Below, piece after piece: positions 47,142-57,259 of a stretch of DNA of 64,000 nucleotides. The notes under the pieces are model-generated. The model saw nothing but the letters and a program-made list of their open reading frames with translations. It did no database searches and had not been told where the DNA came from. The stretch is from Diphasiastrum complanatum. Lineage: Eukaryota > Streptophyta > Lycopodiopsida > Lycopodiales > Lycopodiaceae. Numbering within the stretch: position 1 is the stretch's first letter; each line of letters opens with the position of its first letter. Made by a program: the position numbers and the translations under genes. Location of the stretch: contig CM055095.1 of the NCBI GenBank assembly GCA_029204225.1, positions 28,030,845 to 28,094,844 of the forward strand, read 5' to 3'.

Positions 47142-50100
47142 CTCCCTCTTCAACATTGGATGCTAGTTTCAACATAGTCTTTGAGCACATTCCAAGATTA
47201 GATCTATGCATTAAATATAGGTCCTTTCCCAATGGTTTGGTGAAGATATCAGCCACACACTCCTTTGAAGAGACATGTTGAAGCTCCACCTCTTTGGCAA
47301 TGACTTGATCTCTCACAAAATGGTGAGCAATCTCAATGTGCTTGCTCCTTGCATGAAAAACAGGATTGCTTGCCAAGCTTTGGGCTGAAAGGTTATCACA
47401 AAGTATGATTGGAGTCTTCTCTGGTTCCAGCAAGTGAAGATCCAATAACATCCTCTTGATCCAAAGAATCTCCTTGGTGCATGTTGTTAATGCCTTGTAC
47501 TCGGCTTCGGTGGAAGATAGAGAGATATTTGGTTGCTTCTTTGATAGCCATGAGACCACTCCATCTCCAAGATAGATTGCAAAGGCACTTGTTGACTTCC
47601 TATCCATTTGATCACCTGCAAAATCTGAATCTGAAAATCCACAAAGGTTAGGTGTAGTACCTCCATACAAGATGCCAAAATCTCTAGATCCCGAGATGTA
47701 TCTAAGTACTCTCTTTCCTAGCTTCCAATGAGCCTCACTAGGATCTTGCATAAATTGACTTAGTTTACCAACCACAAAGCTTAGATCAGGTCTTGTGATG
47801 GTTAACCATATAAGAGATCCTATTAGCTTTCTATAGAGAGTAATGTCCTTGAAGGATCTTTCATTACTTCTTGTAGTTAGCTTTACATTTGATTCCATAG
47901 GAGTAGAAACAACTTTACAATCTTCCATATGAAACCTTTTTAGAATAGAGTTAACATACTTTTCTTGACATATGAATGTAGATTTAGAAGTTCTAATAAT
48001 CTCTATTCCTAAGATATAATGAAGTTTACCAAGATCTTGAATTTCAAACTCTCTTTTGAGTGCCATCTTGATTTCATCTATATCTAGATTGTTACCACCA
48101 CTTAAGATAATGTCATCAACATAGATCAAAAGTAAAGTGATATCATTTTCATTCAATCTAAAGTAGAGAGAATGATCATACTCACTCATAACAAAGTTTT
48201 GAGAAAGTAAGAAGGAATTGAGCTTAGCATACCAACTCCTTGGTGCTTGCTTTAGCCCATACAAACTCTTTTGGAGATAGCACACATGATTAGGCTCATC
48301 ATGTGAAACATAGCCCTCGGGTTGCTCCATGTAAATATCTTCTTCAAGATCACCATTCAAGAAGGCATTAGTAACATCCATTTGCCACATATCCCAATCA
48401 TAAAGAGTTGCAAGAGAGATTAGGATTCGAATAGTTACCATCTTTGCCACGGGTGCAAAGGTCTCATCATAGTCAATACCATATTCTTGAGCATACCCCT
48501 TTGCCACCAACCTTGCCTTGTACTTGTTGATTGATCCATCTTGATTTGTCTTGATCTTGAAGATCCACTTACAACCAATTGCCTTCTTGTCCTTTGGAAG
48601 CTTTACCAACCTCCATGTGTTGCTTTTGATGAGTGCTTGATGCTCATGATCCATGGCTTGGATCCATTCCTTCTTTTGAATTGCTTCACCTACACAAGTT
48701 GGTTCATCAAAAGAGGTAAGAAAAGCAAAGTTAGAGTTGTCCACCACTTGCTTTCCTTTTTCATCATAGGTTAGCCTTGATGGCTTAGCCCTTTGCCTTT
48801 GAGTCTTCCTTGAAGTTTGCTTTGGAGTGGCATCTCCATCTTCATCCAAGACATCTTGCACATCATGATGATTAGTAGGCACATCAACATCAACATCAAC
48901 ATCAACAACATTGGAAACATTCTCTTCATGAAAGATGACATCCCTACTTATGACAACTTTCTTTGTAGAAGGAATGTACACTTTGTAAGCCTTGCTTACT
49001 TCACTATAGCCAACAAACACACCCTTCTTTGATGAAGGATCTTCTTTAGTTCTATCATCAAGTGTGATATTGACAAAACATGTACATCCAAAGATCCTAC
49101 AATGCTTGACACTCGGCCTTCTACCATAAAGAACCTCATGAGGAGTTTTACCATCCAAGGAAGCACTTGTCCATCTATTACATAGATAGTTAGCACATGC
49201 TAAAGCTTCCCCCCAAAAAGACTTAGCAAGATTAGCATGTAGTCTCATTGCCTTGGCACATTCACAAAGGGTTCTATTCTTCCTCTCGGCCATTCCATTC
49301 TGTTGTGGAGTCCTAGGACTAGACATCTCCCTCTTAATCCCATGTGCTATACAAAAGTCTTTGAACCTATTTGAGGTGTATTCCCCTCCATTATCAGATC
49401 TTAAGCATTTGATCTTTGTATTGAATTGGTTTTCCATTTCATTCTTGAACTTGACAAATGCAGCAAACACTTCATCCTTACTTTTAAGAAGATAGATCCA
49501 AGTATACCTACTAAAGTCATCAATGAAAGTTGCATACATCTTTGCCCCACCATTGCTAGTTGTACTAGAAGAATGAATATCAGAATGCACAAGTTGAAAA
49601 GCTTCTTTAGATCTAGAAGTAGATCTAGAATAAGCAAGTCTATGAGATTTGGACAAGGCACAATGTTCACAAACACTATTGTTTGCAACAAGACTTTTAG
49701 GGAGACCAAGAACAAGCTCTTTCTTTGCCATTACCTCCAAAGATTTGAAGTTGGGATGGCCCAACCTCTTGTGCCAAACTTCTTGGTTTGTCAATTGCTC
49801 CCTAGCCATACATCCTTCATGATTAGAGATCACACATGCATCAAGCTTGAAAAGTTTACCATGCCTCCTACCTTGAGCAATCAAGAATCCACATTTACTT
49901 ATCAAACATGCATCTCCAATGAACTCCACATCAAGTCCTTTGTCAATCATTTGACTTACACTAAGCAAATTCTTAGTGATTGAAGGAATGTACAAAACAT
50001 TTTCAAGATTTGCTTTCCTATTTGTTGAAAGGGAAATAGGAATAGTGCCTATGCCTTTGATGTCACATTGACCATCATTTGCAGTGTAGATGATGTTACC

Positions 50101-51090
50101 TTCTCCCTCATAAGACAATAAGGATGTAAAGTATTCCTTATGTCTTGTCATGTGAGATGAGGCTCCACTATCAATCCACCAAGGATCATTATCATCTATG
50201 TTGGCTAACAAACTTGAAGTCATAACAAGTGATTCACATGTGTTATGTTCTTCCTCATCTATTGTAAGATTTCCTTGCCTCTCTCCTTGCTCTCTTTTCT
50301 TCTTATAACATTCATTTGCAAAATGACCTTTTATCCCACAATAAAAGCACTTGAACTTTGACTTATTGTTCTTAGTAGAAGAGGAAGAGGAAGAGTGATC
50401 ATCATGATCAAAGTTACCACCTTTGGACCATTTCCCTTTGCCTTTACCTTTGCCCTTGAATTTGCCTTTTGTGAAGAAAGCCTCTTCACCTCCACCTTGC
50501 AAGGATGCACCATCAAGCTTTGATTGCAACCTATGTTCTTCAGCCAATAAGATTTCTTGCAAGTCAACCACACTTGGCAAGACTCTTTGAATGGCAAAAC
50601 TTTGCACAAGGTTAGCATGTTCATTTAGCAAACCATTCAACATAACTTGGACTATTTCACCATCTTTTATGTTCTCATCAATGCATGCTAAATCATCACT
50701 TAGGGACTTAACTCTCAAGATAAATGCATGAGCACTTTCACCCTCTCTTTGCCTACTAGAAAATATTTGTCTCCTTAGGGTCAATACCCTAGATGTGGAC
50801 TTTGATTCAAAGAGCTTCTTTAAGGCATTCCATGCCTCACTTTGACACTTTCCAACTTCCTTGAGAAGTTCATTTGTAACATTCATTTTAATGATATGAA
50901 GAGCCCTTTTGGCCTTCTTATCAAACCTTTGTTGCTCTTGAAGTGTGAGAGGTCTCTCTTCAATTTCTGCAACTATGTCCATGAGTTCATTCAACTCAAG
51001 TAAGAACTCCATCCTCACTTTCCAAGTAGAGTAGTTTGATGAACTCAACCTTTCACTAGACTCTAGCATGATCCCACCATTGGAAGCCAT
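47137..51090 (-). CDS. Ty1-copia gag-pol polyprotein, 1317 aa, intact
   Basis: Makes capsid, protease, integrase and reverse transcriptase/RNase H for copying the element through RNA. Start MASNGGIMLESSERLSSSNY. Gag is residues 1 to about 290, with a Lys/Gly-rich stretch (208-224) and zinc knuckle CFYCGIKGHFANEC (248-261). Protease DSGA is at 307-310. Integrase zinc ligands are H440, H445, C474 and C477, with the catalytic triad D504, D566, E602 (35 residues between the last two). RT has MDVTNAFLNG (904-913) and YVDD (990-993). RNase H has SDSDFAGD (1153-1160), STEAEY (1193-1198) and CDN (1231-1233). A VDVDVDVDV repeat (729-737) links integrase to RT. Gag and pol are in one frame, as in most plant copia. 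The stop codon lies in the first bases of the 3' LTR. All motifs are canonical, so it may be active. Confidence 0.97.
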   Translation of the reverse strand: MASNGGIMLESSERLSSSNYSTWKVRMEFLLELNELMDIVAEIEERPLTLQEQQRFDKKAKRALHIIKMNVTNELLKEVGKCQSEAWNALKKLFESKSTSRVLTLRRQIFSSRQREGESAHAFILRVKSLSDDLACIDENIKDGEIVQVMLNGLLNEHANLVQSFAIQRVLPSVVDLQEILLAEEHRLQSKLDGASLQGGGEEAFFTKGKFKGKGKGKGKWSKGGNFDHDDHSSSSSSTKNNKSKFKCFYCGIKGHFANECYKKKREQGERQGNLTIDEEEHNTCESLVMTSSLLANIDDNDPWWIDSGASSHMTRHKEYFTSLLSYEGEGNIIYTANDGQCDIKGIGTIPISLSTNRKANLENVLYIPSITKNLLSVSQMIDKGLDVEFIGDACLISKCGFLIAQGRRHGKLFKLDACVISNHEGCMAREQLTNQEVWHKRLGHPNFKSLEVMAKKELVLGLPKSLVANNSVCEHCALSKSHRLAYSRSTSRSKEAFQLVHSDIHSSSTTSNGGAKMYATFIDDFSRYTWIYLLKSKDEVFAAFVKFKNEMENQFNTKIKCLRSDNGGEYTSNRFKDFCIAHGIKREMSSPRTPQQNGMAERKNRTLCECAKAMRLHANLAKSFWGEALACANYLCNRWTSASLDGKTPHEVLYGRRPSVKHCRIFGCTCFVNITLDDRTKEDPSSKKGVFVGYSEVSKAYKVYIPSTKKVVISRDVIFHEENVSNVVDVDVDVDVPTNHHDVQDVLDEDGDATPKQTSRKTQRQRAKPSRLTYDEKGKQVVDNSNFAFLTSFDEPTCVGEAIQKKEWIQAMDHEHQALIKSNTWRLVKLPKDKKAIGCKWIFKIKTNQDGSINKYKARLVAKGYAQEYGIDYDETFAPVAKMVTIRILISLATLYDWDMWQMDVTNAFLNGDLEEDIYMEQPEGYVSHDEPNHVCYLQKSLYGLKQAPRSWYAKLNSFLLSQNFVMSEYDHSLYFRLNENDITLLLIYVDDIILSGGNNLDIDEIKMALKREFEIQDLGKLHYILGIEIIRTSKSTFICQEKYVNSILKRFHMEDCKVVSTPMESNVKLTTRSNERSFKDITLYRKLIGSLIWLTITRPDLSFVVGKLSQFMQDPSEAHWKLGKRVLRYISGSRDFGILYGGTTPNLCGFSDSDFAGDQMDRKSTSAFAIYLGDGVVSWLSKKQPNISLSSTEAEYKALTTCTKEILWIKRMLLDLHLLEPEKTPIILCDNLSAQSLASNPVFHARSKHIEIAHHFVRDQVIAKEVELQHVSSKECVADIFTKPLGKDLYLMHRSNLGMCSKTMLKLASNVEEGV

Positions 51091-52250
51091 GATTCTAATG
51101 TTTCTTCAACTTTTAGGTTCTGTCCTAAAGCACTTAGCACTCACTTTTCTCTCAACAAATGATAGATAAAGAGATCTATGAAGATTTAGGACCCTAAAAC
51201 ACTTCTATCTTGAACCTAGATGGTTTCCAAGCATAGAAAGGAAGATTGAAACACATGCAACACTTTGCACACACTAAGAATGGATTACAAAATCAAACCA
51301 ACCTGAACACACTCTTGCTTAAGCTCTCAAACTTTCTAGCAAGTGACCAAATCAAGTTATGGTGTGAAGAGTTACTTGCATTCTTAGAAAATACCCAAAA
51401 CTAGGATGCCAAGATTACCTAGTAATGAACAAACTTGATCAACATATGATCAACACACTAAGATATTGATTCAACCTGTAAAACCACATGTAAACCACAC
51501 TTCTAAAAGTTTATAAACTCCAGCAAGTGATAAATACAAGATTTAGAGGTGAATGAATGAGCACACTTAGTGAATCACAAGACTAGCTTCACTATCTTGT
51601 CAAATCTTGGTGTTTAGATGTAGATCTAAGATCACTTCACATGAGAATGTTCCTCAACCTGTTAAGAACCTGAAAACACACTTGCATAATGGTTAACACC
51701 TTCCAGCAAATGCTCCAATCAAATTACATAAGGAGAGTTACTTACATGCTCAACAAAGTACACCAAAATTTATGCCAAAATTGATGACAATCTTTACAAT
51801 ATGCTCTTCACAATGGAGCTTACAATATGTTCACCCAAAAAAGGGGATCTTTCATCCAAATGGGAGCTTTGCTCAGCCTTTAGAAGAATTACAACTCACT
51901 CAAAAGAGCATTTGTCATCCACTTAAGGAGAAGTTTCATCCACTTAAGGAGAGTGTTCATCCAAGAATGGAGATTGTCAACAATAGGATTGAAAAGAACA
52001 TTGTTAGTATTGAATATGCACAAGCCTCACAATCACAAATGATTAGGTGTTATGATCTGATCCAAAATAGTTTCTTTTCAGCCTCTGATCTTCAATAGAC
52101 CTGAAATATGCTTTTGATCCACAAGTTCAACTCACAAAACAAAGGTTAGTAAGATTTGATCAACAAAGCAATGCAAAATCATGCTAGAACTTGATCAAAC
52201 ATCCAAATATCACCAAAAATGGAATACTTACTGTAAATAGAAGCCAACCA
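51091..52250 (-). other. 5' leader of the intact copia
   Basis: 1.16 kb between primer-binding site and gag ATG; no sense ORF. Near 51893-51970 it holds a short tandem repeat (TTTCATCCACTTAAGGAGA-like, three copies). An antisense 108-codon frame over it (51772-52098) is probably accidental. Confidence 0.8.
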
Positions 52251-52262
52251 GCTCTGATACCA
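52251..52262 (-). promoter_or_regulatory. Primer-binding site, initiator tRNA-Met
   Basis: GCTCTGATACCA directly before the 5' LTR start TGTGAAAAA at 52263. Confidence 0.95.
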
Positions 52263-52529
52263 TGTGAAAAATACAGATCCTAAGTGGATCTAAACTCCAA
52301 GATCATTGGCTTGAATGCTTGCACTCCAAACTACATAAGCTAGGAATTGGCAACACATTCTATGCTACCTAGAATGCAAAGAACTTGATCAAAAAGCATT
52401 TATCACAAATGGAAACTTCCATAAACATCAAGTGCGGCCCAAAATAGCATTATACAGTCCATAATACATCAGCCTACCACTTTTGTAAAGCACCTAAGAT
52501 CATACACAATAGCTTGAAGACAATACACA
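52263..52529 (-). repeat. 5' LTR of the intact copia, truncated to 267 bp
   Basis: Identical by eye to 46487-46753 up to GAAGACAATACACA, then breaks into LARD sequence (ATGTCAAGTGGG) with a short TAA filler. Loss of U3 means this LTR probably has no promoter. Confidence 0.92.
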
Positions 52530-54916
52530 TAAATGTCAAGTGGGTTTGGATGGCAAGAGTTGAAGGCTGGGAAGCTAAGTCGTGGTTCTCGGCTCCCTTT
52601 GGGATGCCTGCGCTACATGTGGTATCAGAGCCGACTGGCCGGTCAACTATGTAGATCTCACGGAAATGGCCACTGTTTGGAGTTCATCAGGATAACTATT
52701 GTGCAAGGTGCTGCCCACAGTGTAAGCACGGGTGCATCCACGGTCGGAGTGGTCGGCAGAACGAGGGACTTGATGAGTCAAAGTGCTGCCCTCGAGGTGT
52801 AAGCACGGACAGTTCTCGCGGTTCGGGCCTGGCGCTGTCTGCATGTAGGACGGATGAGACAAAGTGTTGCCTAGGTAGGTGAAAGTACGGTCTGTACCTT
52901 GTGGGGTGTGGGGCGACATATTCGAACTGTACGGGTTAACCATTGATACAGATATGCTGCTCAAATTCGGGTGTAAAGCACGGGTGGTTAGCTGCCGGTG
53001 TGGGATAGCTGCCGATCGTTTAGCTATAAGGGCTATCGACAAAAAAGTGGTGGGGCCTGACTGAGGCAATGTGCTGCTTAATGGTGAAAGCACGGATAGT
53101 AAGAGGGGTGTCCTATGTGGGCTGATTCTGTGATCAATTTGTATGGGCGCAGCCAGGCAAAGGTCTGTTGGCAAGACCATCTCAAAGGGGGACCTTGTCT
53201 TTGTTACTTATTAGTAAACCTGCCTGAGTGTCTTACTTGTATGTATTCGTGGTGAGTCTTAGTACTCGTGCTTTGTCTAGTTTACATGATTGCTTGTGAT
53301 ACAAGGAGCTGATGGCTCGAGAAGGAACCTTTCTTTTGAAGGCTGATACCATCAAACAATCTGTGGGGCGGATTTGAAGTTCAAGTACTCACACATGAAC
53401 GGCAACAAAACGACTCAATGTTTGCAAAGGATGGATGGCTAGCCTGTTTCTTGGGTTAGTTTCATTTGCAACAACGCCCACCAGACGCAAGCAGGAAGTC
53501 AAAAGTTGGAAAGGGCAATTTCAGGGGAGATCTTCTATGGAGCAGTTGGTTTTCATTTTGGGACGGCCACCTTCTGAACTAAAACTCACTGAGCATGGGT
53601 GATATCCAGTATCAGTTGGGTTTTTCCCTCAAAGGGGAAAGACTAGGATCCTCTTCAGAGATTGGCAACAAGTTGGATCGAGCCATAATCCTAGCAGATG
53701 GGAAGCAAAGTGTTGGAAAGGCTATTTGTCCGAAGAACTCTACTCTAAGTTCGACCAACTGATTTTATAAATGGAGGAGAACTATTACACACACCTCTCT
53801 CTTGGGGCAAATTTCGAATGAAAGTTGATCAAAACGGGGGCAAATTCAAGGTAACCTAGCCACACTCACACGAGGAGACTGGCGAACTTTGGACCTAATA
53901 AGTTGACAAGTTTTTGTTGTGAAAAGAAAAGCTTGTTATAGGCTTTCTCTGGACCAGCAATGATGAGGAAACATATGAGTACGCTGGCTTGTGTTACGTG
54001 TAAGACAGCTGATCAATGAAGGAACTGTGAAAGTTGAGTCCTGCATGAGAGACTTGGTATTTCGAATGGGCGCTAAGGGACAGTTCGCGTTAAGATCGGA
54101 CTAGTGCAAACGCTCGGTGCATGTGTCTGATTCAAAGGGAGCTACTTGAAGCCAAGCTCAATGTACACTTTTTGTTTTGACTGGGAGGCAACTGACCAGT
54201 GATGGAATTGTGAAAGTCAAGTTTTGCGCGTGCGAAGAGATAGTTCGTACGCGGATCAAACTGGTGCGACCCTTTGGCTTTCCACGAGGTCAATGGTTAC
54301 ATTTGGGCTGATTTAAAGAGCTACTTCAAGCTGAGTGAGAGGTGCATTGCGGAGTACTCAATCTTTGCCTACCTTAAAGAGCCAAGATGGAAAAGTATCA
54401 AGATCAGGCTGGGACAATGAGAGAAATCAAGGTGTAGAAGCAACAAGGCACGGAGTGGACCATAAAGTGGGCAATCAAACGATAAGTCTTTTGGCTCAGG
54501 GAGCCTTGATACCTGTCCGAAACTGATCAAATTTGGAGCTCAGGGAGCTCAACACAAAGTGCATCAAGGACAAATCAGGAGCTCAAAGGAGTTCCAAAGT
54601 CGAAAGTCAAAAGCGACAGGGGCGAACATTTCAAAGAAAGGCCTTCGTCACCAGTTAATAAGGTTCTTGGGTTTACGAAAGCGATATCAAATCTACACTT
54701 TTCCCAGACAGAGATATTTTCAAGTTATGTGATTCTTTCAGTACAAAGAGCTGAGCCTCCGACTTGTGGTGTGCGAGCTTCAATGTTAATAAAAAGTGGC
54801 CAGTAAATTGAGTAATGTGCCAAGTAGCTTAAATGTATAAGTATTTTAATTGGGAAACACCTTTACTTTAATCTGACATCTGATGAGGACATCAGATTTT
54901 ATAAAGGTGGGGTGGA
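52530..54916 (+). mobile_element. C1: end of 5' LTR, primer-binding site and internal region of the LARD
   Basis: 52530-52617 is the last part of the 5' LTR (ends GCGCTACA). TGGTATCAGAGC follows at 52620-52631. The 2.3-kb internal region has no frame resembling gag or pol. After the primer-binding site it has four copies of a CAAxGTGCTGCC...GTAAGCACGG box (52704, 52779, 52860, 53067). At 54006 and 54189 two ~183-bp units begin. It ends in a purine tract, AAAGGTGGGGTGGA (54903-54916). Lack of coding capacity with long LTRs fits a large retrotransposon derivative. Confidence 0.85.
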
Positions 54917-55741
54917 TGTTGTAAGGCTATCTTCATAAGATTTACTTCCGGCGCCACTGGCGCCAGCATTGTCCCCGGTGCCAGCAGCGCCCCTGTTGCT
55001 CCCGGCGCTGGCGCAACTATGACCAGAATCCAGCCGGCACCAAGTTCCTATGGCTGAAAATCTTTGATCGGTTCTAGCGAAGTCCAGAGAGTTCAGATCG
55101 ATGTGCAATCACCTCACACGATCTAGGCATGATTAAAGGAAGCCTGGGGATCAATAAAATCTAGAGAGAAAAATGACTTTTTAGAAAGACAAAATCCTAG
55201 AGAAAGAAAACGTGCTTTACCAGCCTAGGTAGAGTTCTTGGTATGAGGGGGTGCCGAATCCCACCAATACTATAGGGGAGTGCGGGTTGTGACTCAGGGC
55301 GAGCTCCAACCAAGTCTCAGCCTCCCTTGCTGGAATGTTGTCATGGCTCTCGCCTTGGCATGCTAACGCCCCGGACACTAGGGTCGGTCACTCACTTGAA
55401 ATGTAACCTTCTCAGATTTATCAAGAAAGTTGGATTTTTCACAAACTGACTCTGATTACCTTCTGGGTTTCACTGTTCGGTAAAAGCGCCAGTTGTAAGG
55501 CCGCTTCAAAATTTTTAACTTGGCACATAGCTGAGGGTCGTATCTCGGGACGCCAGCGGTATGCCGTCGGGACCATTCGGTCCGTGGCGCCAGTGGTATG
55601 CTGTCGGGACCATTTGGTCCAGGAACTGGTTGTCTCCATATCTGTCGCGGCTTGTGGTTCTGAGTGTTCCTTGCATGAACGTGAATGGGTTAAGCTCTTG
55701 GGGAACGGACTCTAACCTGTCGGCTGAGTTGGATGGCTTGC
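54917..55741 (+). repeat. C1: 3' LTR, interrupted by C2
   Basis: Starts TGTTGTAAGGCTATC after the polypurine tract and stops at GGATGGCTTGC, where the 5' LTR of C2 begins. The presumed target duplication is CTTGC (55737-55741); its partner lies beyond the window. Confidence 0.88.
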
Positions 55742-56966
55742 TGTTGTAAAGCTACCTTTACAAGCTTTACTTCCGGCGCCATCGGCGCCAACTATGTCCC
55801 CGGCGCCAGCAGCACTCCTGCTACGCCCGGCGCCAACGACGGCGGCGCCGCACCCGGCGCCACTGTGACCAGAATTCAGTCGGCGCCAAGTTTTTATGGA
55901 TAAAAATCTTTGATCGGTTCTAGCGGAGTCCAAAGAGCTCAGATCGATGTGCAATCACCTCACACGATCTAGGCATGATTAAAGGAAGCCTGGGGATCAA
56001 TAAAATCTAGAGAGGGAAAATGACTTTCTAGAAAGGAAAAATTCTAGAGAGAAAAAAATGTGCTTTACCAGCTTGGGTAAAGTGCTTGGTATAAGGGGGG
56101 TTTAGGTGAGTGCGGGTTGCGACTCAGGGCGAGTTCCAACCAAGTCTCAGCCTCCCTTGCTGGAATGTTGTCATGGCTCTCGCCTTGGCATGCTAGTGCC
56201 CCGGAGACTAGGGTCAGTCACACACTTGAAATGTAACCTTCTCAGATTTATCAATAAAGTGTGATTTTCCTCAAACTAACTCTGATTACCTTCTGGGTTT
56301 CAGTGTTCGGTAAAAGCGCCAGTTGTAAGGCCGCTTTCAAAATTTTTAACTTGGCACATAGTTGAGGGTCGTATCCCAGGACGCCAGCGTTATGCCGTCA
56401 GGACCATTCGGTCCGTGGCGCCAGCGGTATGCTGTCGGGACCATTTGGTCCAGGAACTAGTTGTTTCCATATCTGTCGCGGCTTGTGGTTCTGAGTGTTC
56501 CTTGCATGAACGTGAATGGGTTAAGCTCTTGGGGAACGGGCTCTAACCTGTGGACTAAGTTGGATGGCTTGCTTGGGTGGAAGTTACCTGTTTATGGCTG
56601 TCTAGTCTGGCGTGGCGCCAGGTTGGCTTCCAGCGCTCGTGACGAAGCTTTCAGTTGGTTAAGTCTGATGTAAGTCAGACCGCTTGCTTGGAATGGATGT
56701 TACTCGTTTGTAACGAAGCTTCGAGTTGGTTAAGTTTGATGTATGTCGGGCGGCTTGCTTGGAGGGAAGTCACCCATATCTGGACCCCCGATCTAGCATG
56801 GCGCCAGGTTGGATCTCAATGTTGGTTTTCGGAACTTCAAGTGGGTTAAGTCTGATCGTTGTTGGCGAGTTGGCTGCTTGTATGTCAAGTGGGTTTGGAT
56901 GGCAAGAATTGAAGGCTGGGAAGCTAAGTCGTGGTTCTCGGCTCCCTTTGGGATGCCTACGCTACA
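55742..56966 (+). repeat. C2: complete 5' LTR, 1225 bp
   Basis: TGTTGTAAAGCTACC ... GCGCTACA-type ends. It has seven GGCGCC sites between 55774 and 55888, a 37-bp direct repeat (56382 and 56419) whose copies hold a GGACC-N4-GGTCC dyad, an AATAAA at 56253-56258, and degenerate ~100-bp repeats of the GCTTGCTTGG...GTTGGTTAAGT type from about 56570 to 56880. Confidence 0.9.
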
Positions 56967-56968
56967 TG

Positions 56969-56980
56969 TGGTATCAGAGC
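56969..56980 (+). promoter_or_regulatory. C2 primer-binding site
   Basis: TGGTATCAGAGC, two bases after the LTR end, as in C1 and C3. Confidence 0.92.
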
Positions 56981-57259
56981 CGACTGGCCGGTCAGCTATG
57001 CGGATCTCACGAAAATGGCCACGGTTTGGGGTTCATCAAGACAACTGTTGTGCAAGGTCATGCCCACAGTGTAACCACGGGTGCGTCCACGGTCGGGGTG
57101 GTCGGCAGAACGGGGGACTTGATGAGTCAAGGTGCTGCCCTTGAGGTGTAAGCACGGTTAGTTCTCGCGGTTCGGGCCTGGCATTGTCTGCACGTAGGAC
57201 AGATGAGGCAAAGTGCTACCCAGGGAGGTAAAAGCACGGTCTGTACCTTGTGGGGTGCG
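56981..57259 (+). mobile_element. C2: internal region, left part
   Basis: Matches C1 from about 52632 to 52916, including three of the CAAxGTGCT...AGCACGG boxes. It ends at GTGCG (57255-57259), the left target duplication of C3. Confidence 0.88.

Larger units (their letters stand above)
46487..52529 (-). mobile_element. Intact, young Ty1-copia retrotransposon
   Basis: 3' LTR 46487-47141, gag-pol 47137-51090, leader 51091-52250, primer-binding site 52251-52262, 5' LTR 52263-52529 (outer 388 bp lost). Over the 267 bp shared by the two LTRs I see no difference, and the 1317-codon frame is uninterrupted, so insertion was recent. The host sequence is the 5' LTR of C1. The right junction carries a deletion of the LTR end and about 110 bp of host. 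Confidence 0.95.

Noticed and set aside
51772-52098. 108-codon frame with HPLKEKFHPLKES repeats
   Set aside because: It lies antisense in the copia leader and follows a short DNA repeat; no sign of coding constraint.
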